NCBI RefSeq assembly: GCF_015351765.1
Contig: NZ_JADKQA010000001.1
Location: 566,394 to 630,393 of the forward strand
Direction: 5' to 3'
DNA length: 64,000 nucleotides
From: Clostridium vitabionis
GTDB taxonomy: Bacteria; Bacillota; Clostridia; Lachnospirales; Lachnospiraceae
Shown: positions 35,101 through 43,511 of the stretch, piece after piece
How positions within the stretch are numbered: the stretch's first letter is position 1
Layout: every line of letters starts with the position of its first letter
Notes under the pieces: model-generated
Database searches by the model: none
The model's input: only the letters and a program-made list of their open reading frames with translations
Told to the model about the DNA's origin: nothing
Position numbers and translations under genes: made by a program

Positions 35101-36767
35101 TCGCGACGATGGCGGGGATCACCGAGGTGAACCCGCTGAGCCCGCACTATTACTGCCCGAACTGCCATTACTACGATTTTGATTCGGAGGATGTGAAGAA
35201 ATACGCGGGCATGGCCGGCTGCGACATGCCGGATAAGGTCTGCCCGAAATGCGGAAAACCGCTCAAGAAGGACGGGTTTGACATCCCGTTCGAGACCTTC
35301 CTCGGCTTTACCGGGAACAAGGAGCCGGATATCGACCTGAACTTCTCCGGGGAGTACCAGTCCCGGGCGCACGCCTACACGGAGGTCATCTTCGGCAAGG
35401 GGCAGACGTTCCGCGCCGGCACCGTCGGCACCGTGGCGGACAAGACGGCGTTCGGTTATGTGCTCAGGTACTGCGAGGACAAGGGCATTTTCAAGAGGCC
35501 CTGCGAGATGGACCGGATCGCCTCGGGCATGGTTGGCGTCAGGCGCACAACCGGTCAGCACCCCGGCGGGATTATCGTCCTTCCCGTGGGGGAGGACATC
35601 AACTCCTTCACCCCTGTGCAGCACCCGGCGGATGATCCCGAATCGCGGACAATCACGACGCACTTTGATTACCACAAGATCGATAAGAACCTGCTGAAGC
35701 TCGACATTCTCGGGCACGATGATCCGACGATGATCCGCATGCTCCAGGACCTGACCGGGAAGGATCCGACGACGTTCCCGCTCGACGACCGCAGGGTCAT
35801 GAGCCTGTTCCAGAACACCGATGCCCTCGGCATAAAGCCCGAGGATATCGGCGGCTGCCCGCTGGGATGCCTCGGCATTCCGGAGTTTGGCACCGATTTT
35901 GCCATGCAGATGCTTCTGGACACGAAGCCGAAGTACCTGTCCGACCTGGTTCGCATCGCGGGACTTGCCCACGGCACGGACGTCTGGCTGGGCAATGCGG
36001 AGACCCTGATCAAGGAAGGCACCTGCACGATCAGCACGGCGATCTGCTGCCGTGACGATATCATGATCTACCTGATGGGCAAGGGCCTCGACCCGGCGCT
36101 CGCGTTCAATATCATGGAGAAGGTCCGCAAGGGCAAGGGGTTAAAGCAGGAGTGGATCGACGAGATGAAGAAGCACGATGTGCCGGACTGGTACATCTGG
36201 TCGTGCAAGAAGATCAAGTATATGTTCCCGAAGGCGCACGCCGCGGCCTACGTCATGATGGCGTGGCGGATCGCGTACTGCAAGATATATTATCCGCTCG
36301 CCTACTACGCGGCGTTCTTCTCGATCCGCGCGAATGCCTTCGACTATGAGAAAATGTGCCAGGGCAGAGAGCGCCTGGAGGAAAATCTTGCCCGTCTCCG
36401 GGCGAGAAAGGATGCCGGCGAGAAGCTGACCTCCAAGGATGAGGACAGCATCCGCGATATGCGGGTTGTCCAGGAGATGTACGCCCGGGGATTCTCCTTT
36501 ATGCCGATCGACATCTACCGGGCAGATTCCCGGCATTTCCAGATCATCGACGGGAAACTCATGCCGTCGCTCGGCAGCATCGACGGCCTCGGCGAGAAGG
36601 CGGCCGACGCGATCATGTTCGCCGCCGAGGAGGGGAAGTTCCTCTCCAAGGAAGATTTTATGAACCGGACGAAGGTCGGCCGGAGCATCTGCGACCAGCT
36701 GGACCGGCTGGGCCTCCTTTCTGGGCTTCCGGAGTCCAACCAGCTCTCGCTGTTTGACCTGCTGTGA
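32184..36767 (+). CDS. polC: DNA polymerase III alpha subunit, PolC type
   Basis: Main replicative polymerase of low-GC Gram-positives, 1527 residues. The N-terminal domain is followed by a disordered insert (about residues 190-295) rich in Ala, Gly, Glu and Arg. Then come an OB fold, a PHP domain (VELHCHTKMSDMDG near residue 418) split by the DEDDh proofreading exonuclease (VVFDIETTGFSAVRDRVIE, HNASFDTGFM, HHRAVDDAG), and the palm (GSRGSVGSSFVATMAGITE, EPDIDLNFSGEYQ). A zinc knuckle YYCPNC...VCPKCG lies near residue 1000. C-terminal tail SNQLSLFDLL carries a beta-clamp-binding QLSLF motif. Ends in a hairpin. Confidence 0.97.
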   Translation: MKAFLEVFAGIQVDQDLLGLAELIRVDRVTVNRSRTKLRVYTESPRLLFRGTVDRLERTISRQLFPGRNVDVHIQEKYHLSEQYTPESLMEVYRDSISQELRRYSILLFTMFRRARISYAGKDGMTLDLEDSRIAREKAPELKRVLEKIFNERCQVPLEITLAWHEPATKQEEASEAYVLQVPEKGVQAIAEPERGFPASSGEDGMAGDASGAREASGAGGASPENAGKTGTPAGKAVPGENARKKAAAGDAHGQEKSTFRGQRDGQKDRFADRGRGKKFGRGARRPYSRSENEDVLYGRDFTDEPIPISELEERSGITAVRGQILKEEERELRTGNKLFIFNISDFTDTISVKIFSSEESLDDLKNATRPGTFVVIRGVLTHDKFDGELTLGSVSGIKKCADFRTKREDHSEIKRVELHCHTKMSDMDGVSDVADIVSRAKSWGMDAIAVTDHGSVQAFPDAAGAAGKDIKILYGMEGYLVDDTLELVVNGKGQSLDDPCVVFDIETTGFSAVRDRVIEIGAVKVEHGRITDKFSTFVNPKVPIPFRIEELTSINDSMVVNAPPIEEVLPEFFRFCGDAVIVAHNASFDTGFMRENARRLGLPYDPTILDTVSLARMLLPNLHRFKLDTVAKELHISLENHHRAVDDAGCTAEIFCRFVEMLKNRGIRTLGELAEKDRMTPDMIRKMPTYHIILLAKNDLGRINLYRLVSESCINYFARKPRIPRSILKKYREGLILGSACEAGELFQAIERDVPESRLGKIVEFYDYLEIQPTGNNEFLLRNESSGYHDEEDLRNLNRKIVRLGEKFNKPVCATCDVHFLDPEDEIYRRIIMYSKGFEDADHQPPLYLRTTEEMLEEFSYLGSDKAREVVITNTRKIAAMIEPIQPTRPDKRPPIIPDSDKTLRTICYNRAHEIYGENLPKIVTDRLEVELNSIISNGYAVMYIIAQKLVWKANEDGYLVGSRGSVGSSFVATMAGITEVNPLSPHYYCPNCHYYDFDSEDVKKYAGMAGCDMPDKVCPKCGKPLKKDGFDIPFETFLGFTGNKEPDIDLNFSGEYQSRAHAYTEVIFGKGQTFRAGTVGTVADKTAFGYVLRYCEDKGIFKRPCEMDRIASGMVGVRRTTGQHPGGIIVLPVGEDINSFTPVQHPADDPESRTITTHFDYHKIDKNLLKLDILGHDDPTMIRMLQDLTGKDPTTFPLDDRRVMSLFQNTDALGIKPEDIGGCPLGCLGIPEFGTDFAMQMLLDTKPKYLSDLVRIAGLAHGTDVWLGNAETLIKEGTCTISTAICCRDDIMIYLMGKGLDPALAFNIMEKVRKGKGLKQEWIDEMKKHDVPDWYIWSCKKIKYMFPKAHAAAYVMMAWRIAYCKIYYPLAYYAAFFSIRANAFDYEKMCQGRERLEENLARLRARKDAGEKLTSKDEDSIRDMRVVQEMYARGFSFMPIDIYRADSRHFQIIDGKLMPSLGSIDGLGEKAADAIMFAAEEGKFLSKEDFMNRTKVGRSICDQLDRLGLLSGLPESNQLSLFDLL

Positions 36768-36770
36768 TGG

Positions 36771-36814
36771 ATTCCGCACATCGGGCGAGGCTATGCTTCG
36801 CCGATGTGCGGAAT
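36771..36814 (+). terminator. Hairpin after polC, no T tract
   Basis: ATTCCGCACATCGG (36771-36784) and its exact complement (36801-36814) form a 14-bp stem extended by a near-paired inner CGAGG/CTTCG. Followed by TCCTGT, not a T run, so it may stabilise the 3' end rather than act as a classic terminator. Confidence 0.6.
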
Positions 36815-36896
36815 TCCTGTGTGTCCGGCACATGGGGAGAATCGTGCAGACGGCATGTGAGGTTCTGAACATTCTATGCATCGGGAAGATAACGAA

Positions 36897-37358
36897 ATGT
36901 CTATCGAGATTGCAAGAAAATACCTGGAAAAGGCGGGATATGCGGACCGGATCATCGAGCCGGAGGCGTCCACGGCGACGGTTCCGCTCGCGGCGAAGGC
37001 TCTCGGAACCACGGAGGCGGAGATCGCGAAATCGCTGTCGTTCCTCGTGGACGGAAAGCCGGTGATGATCCTCATGGAGGGCGACGCCCGAATCCAGAAT
37101 CATAAATATAAGGAGACCTTCCACACCAAGGCGAAAATGATCCCGCCGGAGCAGGTGGAGGAGCTGATCGGGCACGAGCCGGGCGGCGTGTGCCCCTTCG
37201 GGATCCGGGACGGTGTCGCCGTCTACCTGGACGAGGATCTGAAAAAATTTGCCTACATCTATCCGGCTGCCGGAAATGACCATTCCGGCGTAAAGCTGAC
37301 CCCGGAGGAGCTGTACAGGCTCTCAGGGGCAAAGGGCTGGGTGGACGTCTGCCAGTAA
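36897..37358 (+). CDS. YbaK/EbsC-type aminoacyl-tRNA deacylase
   Basis: 153-residue single-domain protein of the YbaK/ProX editing family, which hydrolyses mischarged aminoacyl-tRNA. Recognisable are MSIEIARKYLEKAG, STATVPLAAKALGTTEAEIAKSLSF (the conserved AKSL/AKTL lysine), GGVCPFGI and YPAAGNDHSGVKLTPEEL. The family-typical start MS is at 36897; a further in-frame ATG at 36876 is possible and neither has a strong ribosome site. Possibly transcribed with the M20 gene downstream (84-base gap). Substrate not determinable. Confidence 0.9.
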   Translation: MSIEIARKYLEKAGYADRIIEPEASTATVPLAAKALGTTEAEIAKSLSFLVDGKPVMILMEGDARIQNHKYKETFHTKAKMIPPEQVEELIGHEPGGVCPFGIRDGVAVYLDEDLKKFAYIYPAAGNDHSGVKLTPEELYRLSGAKGWVDVCQ

Positions 37359-37442
37359 TCCGGAAGCTGCCGTAAAGCCGCAATTCCGGCAGCGGCAGCA
37401 GGACGTGGACATCCATGCGGCATTTATCTGGAGGAGATAAGC

Positions 37443-38666
37443 ATGGCGATGCATTTTTTAACGGAGGAAGAGCGCAGAAAGCTCCTGGTTCTCCGCCATA
37501 CCCTGCACGCCCACCCGGAGCGCTCCGGGGAGGAGCGGGAGACAAAGCGGCGCCTTATGGAATTTCTCCGGGAGAATACCTCCCTCCGCCTGGTGGAGCG
37601 GGAAAGCTGGTTTTATGCCGTCCTTACGCGGGAAAATAAGGACCGGCGCCCGCCCATCGCCTTCCGCGCGGACATGGATGCGCTGCCAGTTCCGGAGACG
37701 ATTGATCTTCCCTACGGATCAACTGTCGCGGGGACGGCGCACAAATGCGGCCACGACGGGCATTCCGCATGTCTCGCGGCACTCGGGCTTATGCTGGAAG
37801 GAGATCCGCGCATCCGGAGAACCGTCTACCTGGTCTTCCAGGCGGCGGAGGAGACGGGAAGGGGAGGAAAGGCGTGCGCGGATTTTCTTCGGGAGGCAGG
37901 CATCGGAGAAGTGTACGCCTTCCATAATCTGAGCGGCTATCCGGAGAATGCGGTCATGGTCCGGGACACATTGTCCCAGTGCGCTTCTCGCGGCCTGACG
38001 TTCCACTTTTTCGGAAAAAAATGTCACGCGGGGGAACCGGAGGACGGGCGAAATCCCGGCCCTGCACTCGCGCGGATGGAGCTGTTCGCGGAGGAGCTTG
38101 CCGCCGGGGGCAGGGTGCCCGCCGGAAGCAGGCTTCCCGGCGGGAATGAGCGGTCCGTCGGGAATGGGGAGGAATCTGCCGGTGCGGGGAAGGCGCAAGC
38201 CGGAGATCTCCGACTGGTCACGTTAGTCGGCATGAATGAGGGTGGGAAGGACTTCGGAATTTCCCCGGGCGAGGGGGAGATCTCTTTCACTCTTCGAGCA
38301 GGGCGGGAGGACGAGATGGCGGAGATGGAATCCTTACTCCGCGGGGAGGCGGAGAAGCTTTCCTGTCGATACGGCCTCACATCCAGCTGCAGCGTGTCGG
38401 ATCCCTTTCCGGCGACGGTGAATGATCCGGAGTGTGCGGAAAAAGTCCGCAGGGCGGCTTCCTCACTGGGATTCCGGGTGGTTCCGATGGAAAATCCCTG
38501 GCGCCCCTCGGAAGATTTCGGCTGGTATCTGAAGTCCTGTCCCGGTGCGATCTTCTATGTGGGAAATGGAGAAAACTGGCCGGCTCCCCACGAGCCGGAA
38601 TACGATTTTAATGACAGGATTCTCGAGACAGCGCCTGCTGTCTTCCTGCGGCTTGCTGAGGGGTGA
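37443..38666 (+). CDS. M20-family amidohydrolase
   Basis: Zinc-dependent amidohydrolase or aminoacylase-like peptidase of 407 residues. RHTLHAHPERSGEE opens the catalytic domain; metal-binding motifs are AFRADMDALPVPE, AHKCGHDGHSA, VFQAAEETGRGG and the late PHEPEYDFND. The dimerisation domain contains a Gly/Ala/Pro-rich low-complexity stretch (about residues 218-255) not usual in the family. GGAGGAGA site before the ATG. Substrate unknown; relatives remove acyl groups from amino acids. Confidence 0.93.
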   Translation: MAMHFLTEEERRKLLVLRHTLHAHPERSGEERETKRRLMEFLRENTSLRLVERESWFYAVLTRENKDRRPPIAFRADMDALPVPETIDLPYGSTVAGTAHKCGHDGHSACLAALGLMLEGDPRIRRTVYLVFQAAEETGRGGKACADFLREAGIGEVYAFHNLSGYPENAVMVRDTLSQCASRGLTFHFFGKKCHAGEPEDGRNPGPALARMELFAEELAAGGRVPAGSRLPGGNERSVGNGEESAGAGKAQAGDLRLVTLVGMNEGGKDFGISPGEGEISFTLRAGREDEMAEMESLLRGEAEKLSCRYGLTSSCSVSDPFPATVNDPECAEKVRRAASSLGFRVVPMENPWRPSEDFGWYLKSCPGAIFYVGNGENWPAPHEPEYDFNDRILETAPAVFLRLAEG

Positions 38667-38713
38667 CGGCTCCGGAGGTGCTGTATTTCCTTCTTCCGTT
38701 CAGCCATGATCTG

Positions 38714-38722
38714 TGATATATT
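38714..38722 (+). promoter_or_regulatory. Extended -10 promoter before NlpC/P60 pair
   Basis: TGATATATT at 38714-38722 fits an extended -10 (TGnTATATT). About 170 bases of leader separate it from the ATG at 38894; the leader has GC-rich inverted segments but no riboswitch class that I recognise. Confidence 0.45.
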
Positions 38723-38893
38723 CTAGTGTGACTATTCAGAATCCATGGTTTGGGGAAGCCACGCTTCATTCGCTGCGCGGGTTCCGGGCGCCCAGGGCGC
38801 TTCGCTTTAAGGCCGGGAATACAGATCCACAGCCCGCGGCGGTCTATTTACGGCATTTCCGCCAGGGGCTTGGCCGATTTAAAGAAGGATGAT

Positions 38894-40462
38894 ATGCAGG
38901 AAAATACCAATAAAGAGGAAAAAAACACCGGAAAGCAGAGCTCCGGCGGAATCCGGATGCTGAACCGGATGCTGACCGCGGTCATCGGCATTCTGGTCAT
39001 TGTTCTGCTGGCGACAGCGGCAAGGCGCTTCGGGGGAGAAAAGAGCGGAACCGGGGCGACAGCGGCTGACCTTCCCAGCGCGGGGGAAGCTGCGTCGGCG
39101 AGCGTCGCGGACGCATCCCGCGAAGCGGAGGAGAAGCAGGATATTATTGCGTCCTACGGAAAGCTCGGCATCGCCAATGTCGACGGATACCTCAATATCC
39201 GGAAGGAGCCGACGGAAAATGCCGACATCATCGGCAAGCTTCAGGGCGGTGCCGCGTGCACGGTCACCGATGATTCCACCGACGGATGGTATCAGATTTC
39301 TTCCAATGACATTACCGGGTATGTGAACGCCTCCTATATGCTGACCGGGAGTGAGGCGGCGGAGCGCGCGGAGGAGGAGATCGCGGAGCGCGCGGTCGTC
39401 ACCGCGGACGCGGTCAATATCCGGAAGGAGCCGTCGACCGACGCGGAGGTGGTGGGGCAGGCCTTGAAGGGCGAGCGCTATCTCGTCAAAACGCCGGCAG
39501 AGGACGGCTGGATCGGGATCGACGGCGGTTATATTTCCGCGGATTATGCGGAGGTAAAGCCCTGCTTAAACGAAGCGCGGAAGCTCGATATGAAGGCCAT
39601 GGTGCTCAACCTCTATGACAATCTGGGCGTATCCAAGGTCGATAATTATCTGAATATCCGGGAGACCCCGGGGAATGACACGAAGATCATCGGCAAGCTG
39701 ACCAGCAAATGCGGCTGCGAGATCATCGAGATGACCACCGACCACGAATGGTACAAGATCCAGTCCGGCCCGGTGACCGGATACGTGAAGGCGGAGTACA
39801 TCGCGACCGGCGATGAGGCCAAACAGCTCGCCATCGACAACGCGAAGCTCATGGCGATTGTCTCGACGGACATGCTGAATGCCCGCACGGAGCCCAGCAT
39901 GGACGCGAAGATCTGGACGCAGATTTCCAACGCCGAGCGTTACGACGTGGTCAGCCAGCAGGACGGCTGGGTGCAGATTGCCCTCGATGAGGACGAGACC
40001 GCCTATGTCCGCAGTGAGTACGTTGATGTGCGCTACGCGCTCCCCGAGGCGATCAAATTTACCCCGGTGACGGAGAGCACGCCTGCGCTGCCCTCGCTCC
40101 GGACACAGCTGGTGAACTATGCCCTCCAGTTCGTCGGCGGGCGGTATGTCTGGGGCGGTGATGACCCGCACACCGGTGCCGACTGCTCTGGCTTTGTGAA
40201 ATACTGCTACCAGCATGTCGCCAGCGTCACGCTGGAGAGAGTCTCCCGCGACCAGGCGCGGCACGGCACGAGGGTGAGCTCGTCACAGATGCAGCCCGGC
40301 GACCTGATTTTCTACGCGAATAAGAGCGGGGTCGTCCACCATGTCGCCATGTATATCGGCAACGGGCAGATTGTCCACGCGGCGAGCCGGAGGAGCGGAA
40401 TCAAGATTTCCACCTGGAATTACCGTACCCCGTACCGTATCGTGAGCTATCTCGGCGGCTGA
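38894..40462 (+). CDS. SH3-repeat NlpC/P60 peptidoglycan hydrolase (copy 1)
   Basis: 522-residue membrane-anchored cell-wall endopeptidase. One hydrophobic segment lies at about residues 26-42 (TAVIGILVIVLLATAA), followed by an acidic linker. Four bacterial SH3 domains follow, seen from repeated NIRKEP, NIRETPG and NARTEPS with GWYQIS, GWIGI, EWYKIQSG and GWVQIA. The C-terminal NlpC/P60 domain has catalytic Cys in TGADCSGFVKYCY and His in HHVAMYIGNGQIVHA. It cleaves stem peptides. ATG 38894 is preceded by AGAAGGAT; an upstream frame exists but looks non-coding. Tandem paralogue of the next gene. Confidence 0.92.
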   Translation: MQENTNKEEKNTGKQSSGGIRMLNRMLTAVIGILVIVLLATAARRFGGEKSGTGATAADLPSAGEAASASVADASREAEEKQDIIASYGKLGIANVDGYLNIRKEPTENADIIGKLQGGAACTVTDDSTDGWYQISSNDITGYVNASYMLTGSEAAERAEEEIAERAVVTADAVNIRKEPSTDAEVVGQALKGERYLVKTPAEDGWIGIDGGYISADYAEVKPCLNEARKLDMKAMVLNLYDNLGVSKVDNYLNIRETPGNDTKIIGKLTSKCGCEIIEMTTDHEWYKIQSGPVTGYVKAEYIATGDEAKQLAIDNAKLMAIVSTDMLNARTEPSMDAKIWTQISNAERYDVVSQQDGWVQIALDEDETAYVRSEYVDVRYALPEAIKFTPVTESTPALPSLRTQLVNYALQFVGGRYVWGGDDPHTGADCSGFVKYCYQHVASVTLERVSRDQARHGTRVSSSQMQPGDLIFYANKSGVVHHVAMYIGNGQIVHAASRRSGIKISTWNYRTPYRIVSYLGG

Positions 40463-40480
40463 ACCCGGAGGTGAACATTC

Positions 40481-42229
40481 ATGCAGAAAAGGGATATCAA
40501 TAAAATACTGGGAAAAATACGGCAGAAGAAGAGCGGGAAAGACCCGATGCGATATTTTTCCCTTGTCGGCGGGGCGGTTATCCTGGTGCTGCTCGCCGTG
40601 ATTGTGGTTAAGGTCGCGGGCGGAAGCCGGCTGAGGTTCGGCGGGGGTTCCTCCGCGGGGGGAGGATCCCCGGAGAAGATTGCGCTTACGGATGCGCCGA
40701 CCCTGTCCCCGGAGGCGGCGGCGGAGAGTGAGTCCGCCGAGGCGGAGGAGGAGAAAGAGGCCGTCGTCGATTCCTACAAAAATCTCGGCATCGTCAATGT
40801 GAGCGGATTCCTGAATCTCCGGGAAAAACCGGACAAGACGTCCAAGATCGTCGGCAAGCTCTACGGGGACAGTGCCTGCGAGATTCTCGACGATCAGTCC
40901 AACCAGGGATGGTACAAGGTCACAAGCGGCGGATTAAACGGCTACATCAGCTCGGAATTTGTCCTGACCGGCGATGAGGCGAAGAAGAAGGCCATGGAGG
41001 CCTGCCAGAAGATGGCCGTCATCAACACGGAGAAGCTCAATGTCCGCACAGAGCCCAGCGGGGACGCCCAGATCGTCGAGCAGGTGCTTAAGAATGAGCG
41101 CTACACCATCAAGGGCGAGAAGGACGGCTGGATCGAGATCCCCGACGGATATATCTCCGCGGATTTCGTGGATGTGAAATATGCGCTGAACGAAGCCAGG
41201 GAGCTGGATCTTCGGACGGCTGTCCTCAATATGTATGACAACCTCGGCATTTCCGATGTGGATACTTACCTGAATATCCGTTCCTTCCCCGGCGAGGATC
41301 AGCCGATCATCGGCAAGTTCCCGGGCAAGGCCGCCGGCGAGCTGATCGAGATGACGACGGATCACCAGTGGTACAAGATCCAGTCCGGCCCGGTAACCGG
41401 CTACGTGAAGGCGGAATATATCCTGACCGGTGACGCGGCGAACCAGTTTGCCCTGGAAAATGCGAAACTGATGGCGATCGTCAACACGGACCGCCTGAAT
41501 GTCCGGAAGGAGCCGAACACGGACTCCCAGATCTGGACGCAGATCTCCAATTCCGAGCGCTATGACGTCGTCAGCCAGGATGTCGACGGCTGGGTGCAGA
41601 TCCAGCTGGATGATGATACGGCTTATGTCATGACGGACTATGTCGATGTCCGCTATGCGCTCAATGAGGCGATCCAGTACACGCCGCCGGCTCCTGAGCC
41701 CGAGCCGGAGACCCAGGCTCCCGCCGCCTCTGGGAACGGAGGAAACTCTTCGTCCGGGAAGAGCAGCACGGGAAAGAGCAGTTCCGGCAAGAATGGTTCC
41801 GGAAAGAGCAGCTCCGGCAAGAGCAGTTCCAAGAACGGCAGCGCGCCTTCCGGCGGTTCCGGGGGAGGAAAGAGGAGCTCAGTGGTCAGCTACGCTGTCC
41901 AGTTCCTCGGCAACCCCTATGTCTGGGGCGGGACGAGCCTGACGAACGGGACGGACTGTTCCGGTTTCACGATGTCCGTCATGTCGCATTTCGGCGTCAG
42001 CCTGCCGCACCACGCGGCATCCCAGGCCGGCTGCGGGTCATCGGTCAGCGCGGGCAGCATGAAGCCTGGCGACCTCGTGTTCTACAGCAACGGGAGCGGC
42101 ATCAACCACGTGGCAATCTATATCGGCAACGGCCAGGTTGTCCACGCCTCGAACCCGAAGAGCGGAATTAAGATTTCCAGCTGGAATTACCGGACGCCGG
42201 CGGCGATCCGGAATGTCCTCGGAAACTGA
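40481..42229 (+). CDS. SH3-repeat NlpC/P60 peptidoglycan hydrolase (copy 2)
   Basis: 582-residue paralogue of the previous gene with the same order: membrane anchor (about residues 27-46), acidic linker, four SH3 domains (NLREKPD, NVRTEPSG, NIRSFPGED, NVRKEPNT), then NlpC/P60 with GTDCSGFTMSVM, INHVAIYIGNGQVVHAS and PKSGIKISSWNYRTP. The third and fourth SH3 domains are nearly identical to copy 1 (WYKIQSGPVTGYVKAEYI). It differs by a long Ser/Gly/Lys linker (about residues 415-465, repeated SSGK units) and by a changed catalytic domain. AGGTGA site. A local gene duplication. Confidence 0.92.
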   Translation: MQKRDINKILGKIRQKKSGKDPMRYFSLVGGAVILVLLAVIVVKVAGGSRLRFGGGSSAGGGSPEKIALTDAPTLSPEAAAESESAEAEEEKEAVVDSYKNLGIVNVSGFLNLREKPDKTSKIVGKLYGDSACEILDDQSNQGWYKVTSGGLNGYISSEFVLTGDEAKKKAMEACQKMAVINTEKLNVRTEPSGDAQIVEQVLKNERYTIKGEKDGWIEIPDGYISADFVDVKYALNEARELDLRTAVLNMYDNLGISDVDTYLNIRSFPGEDQPIIGKFPGKAAGELIEMTTDHQWYKIQSGPVTGYVKAEYILTGDAANQFALENAKLMAIVNTDRLNVRKEPNTDSQIWTQISNSERYDVVSQDVDGWVQIQLDDDTAYVMTDYVDVRYALNEAIQYTPPAPEPEPETQAPAASGNGGNSSSGKSSTGKSSSGKNGSGKSSSGKSSSKNGSAPSGGSGGGKRSSVVSYAVQFLGNPYVWGGTSLTNGTDCSGFTMSVMSHFGVSLPHHAASQAGCGSSVSAGSMKPGDLVFYSNGSGINHVAIYIGNGQVVHASNPKSGIKISSWNYRTPAAIRNVLGN

Positions 42230-42240
42230 AAGGAGTTTCT

Positions 42241-42486
42241 ATGACATCTGCACAGATTCTTGCGGTTGTGATCGGCGCGCTGATTGTCGCCGGGCTTGCT
42301 GTGCTTGTCGCGTGGCTCTACCGCGATAAGCCGATGCAGCTGACCCCCTGCGGGTCCTGCCGGCAGGACTGCCCGTCGAAGGAGATGAGCCCGAAGGAGC
42401 AGCAGAAATATTATGAGCGCGAGCTCACGGAGAAGACGTCCGCCTGCCGGACAGTCGGAAAAAGCAACGTCAGCGGAAAGCACTGA
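42241..42486 (+). CDS. Small Cys-containing membrane protein (81 aa)
   Basis: Unrecognised. One N-terminal membrane segment (about residues 5-26, AQILAVVIGALIVAGLAVLV), then a cytoplasmic or extracytoplasmic tail with a cysteine cluster TPCGSCRQDCPSKEMSP and a later Cys. The CxxCxxxC spacing could bind metal or form disulfides. AAAGGAG site 4 bases before the ATG; it lies 11 bases after the second NlpC/P60 gene and 18 before mraY, so it is part of the same envelope operon. Confidence 0.75.
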   Translation: MTSAQILAVVIGALIVAGLAVLVAWLYRDKPMQLTPCGSCRQDCPSKEMSPKEQQKYYERELTEKTSACRTVGKSNVSGKH

Positions 42487-42504
42487 GCTTTCAGGGGGAG
42501 AGTT

Positions 42505-43464
42505 ATGGTAATCCGAGATACCATTCTGGCTGTATTTGTGGCATTTGCGGTGACCGCCGTCCTTTGTCCGGCTGCGATCCCGATCCTTCACCGGATGAAG
42601 TTCGGCCAGCAGGTACGGAGCGACGGGCCGGAGACGCATCTCAAAAAGCAGGGGACGCCGACGATGGGCGGGATAATGATTCTCGCCGGCATCGTGGTTT
42701 CCACCCTGGTGTTCAGCTTCCGTTATCCTGAGGCGCTGAAGGTACTTTTCCTCACTTTGGGATTTGGAATCGTCGGCTTTCTCGATGATTTTCTGAAAAT
42801 CAGGAAAAAACAGTCCGAAGGGCTGAACCCGAAGCAGAAGCTGGCGCTTCAGTTCGTGATTACCGCCATTTTCTGTGTCTGGATGATGATGACGTCGGAC
42901 GCGGGAACCACGATGCTGATTCCCTTTGTCCACATCCCGGTGACACTGCCGGCGGTTCTCTTTATCCCGCTGCTGTTCTTTATTGTTCTCGGCACGGACA
43001 ACGGCACGAATTTTACCGACGGGCTGGACGGCCTGCTTGCCAGCGTGACGATTCCGGTGGCCATTTTCCTGGCAGCGGTCTCCGTCTACCGCGGCTGGGA
43101 AATCTCCCCGGTCTGCGGGGCTGTTCTCGGGAGCCTCATGGCGTTCCTCCTGTTCAACGCCTATCCGGCGCGCGTATTCATGGGGGATACCGGATCGCTC
43201 GCGATCGGCGGCTTTGTTGCCGGCGCGGCCTATATGATGCAGATTCCGCTGTTCATCCCGGTCTTCGGATTTATCTACCTGATTGAGGTGGTCTCGGTGA
43301 TCATCCAGGTGTCCTATTTCCGGGCAACCCACGGAAAGCGTTTTTTCCGGATGGCACCTATCCATCATCATTTTGAAAAATGCGGCGCCCGGGAGCCCCA
43401 GATTGTGGCGGCTTTCAGCGTGGTCACCGCGCTCCTGTGCATGCTGTCCTGGCTGCTCCTCTGA
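42505..43464 (+). CDS. mraY: Phospho-N-acetylmuramoyl-pentapeptide-transferase
   Basis: Polytopic membrane enzyme making lipid I from UDP-MurNAc-pentapeptide and undecaprenyl phosphate. 319 residues. TPTMGGIMIL, FLDDFLKIRKKQSEGL, DNGTNFTDGLDGLLA, YPARVFMGDTGSLAIGG and MAPIHHHFEKCGA are all conserved active-site loops. GGGGGAG site. It begins the division-gene part of the cluster. Confidence 0.98.
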   Translation: MVIRDTILAVFVAFAVTAVLCPAAIPILHRMKFGQQVRSDGPETHLKKQGTPTMGGIMILAGIVVSTLVFSFRYPEALKVLFLTLGFGIVGFLDDFLKIRKKQSEGLNPKQKLALQFVITAIFCVWMMMTSDAGTTMLIPFVHIPVTLPAVLFIPLLFFIVLGTDNGTNFTDGLDGLLASVTIPVAIFLAAVSVYRGWEISPVCGAVLGSLMAFLLFNAYPARVFMGDTGSLAIGGFVAGAAYMMQIPLFIPVFGFIYLIEVVSVIIQVSYFRATHGKRFFRMAPIHHHFEKCGAREPQIVAAFSVVTALLCMLSWLLL

Positions 43465-43511
43465 TCAGCCGGAAGAAAGCGAATTGAAATAGAAAAGGAA
43501 GGAAGAGACAA

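Noticed and set aside
38723-38893. Cyclic-di-AMP (ydaO) riboswitch before the NlpC/P60 genes
   Set aside because: The gene context fits, but the conserved blocks of the class were not found in the leader, and the GC-rich segments do not form the expected pseudoknotted arrangement.
38750-38893. N-terminal extension of the first NlpC/P60 protein from 38750
   Set aside because: The extra 48 codons are Arg/Gly-rich without a signal or motif, while ATG 38894 has a ribosome site and leads straight into the membrane anchor.
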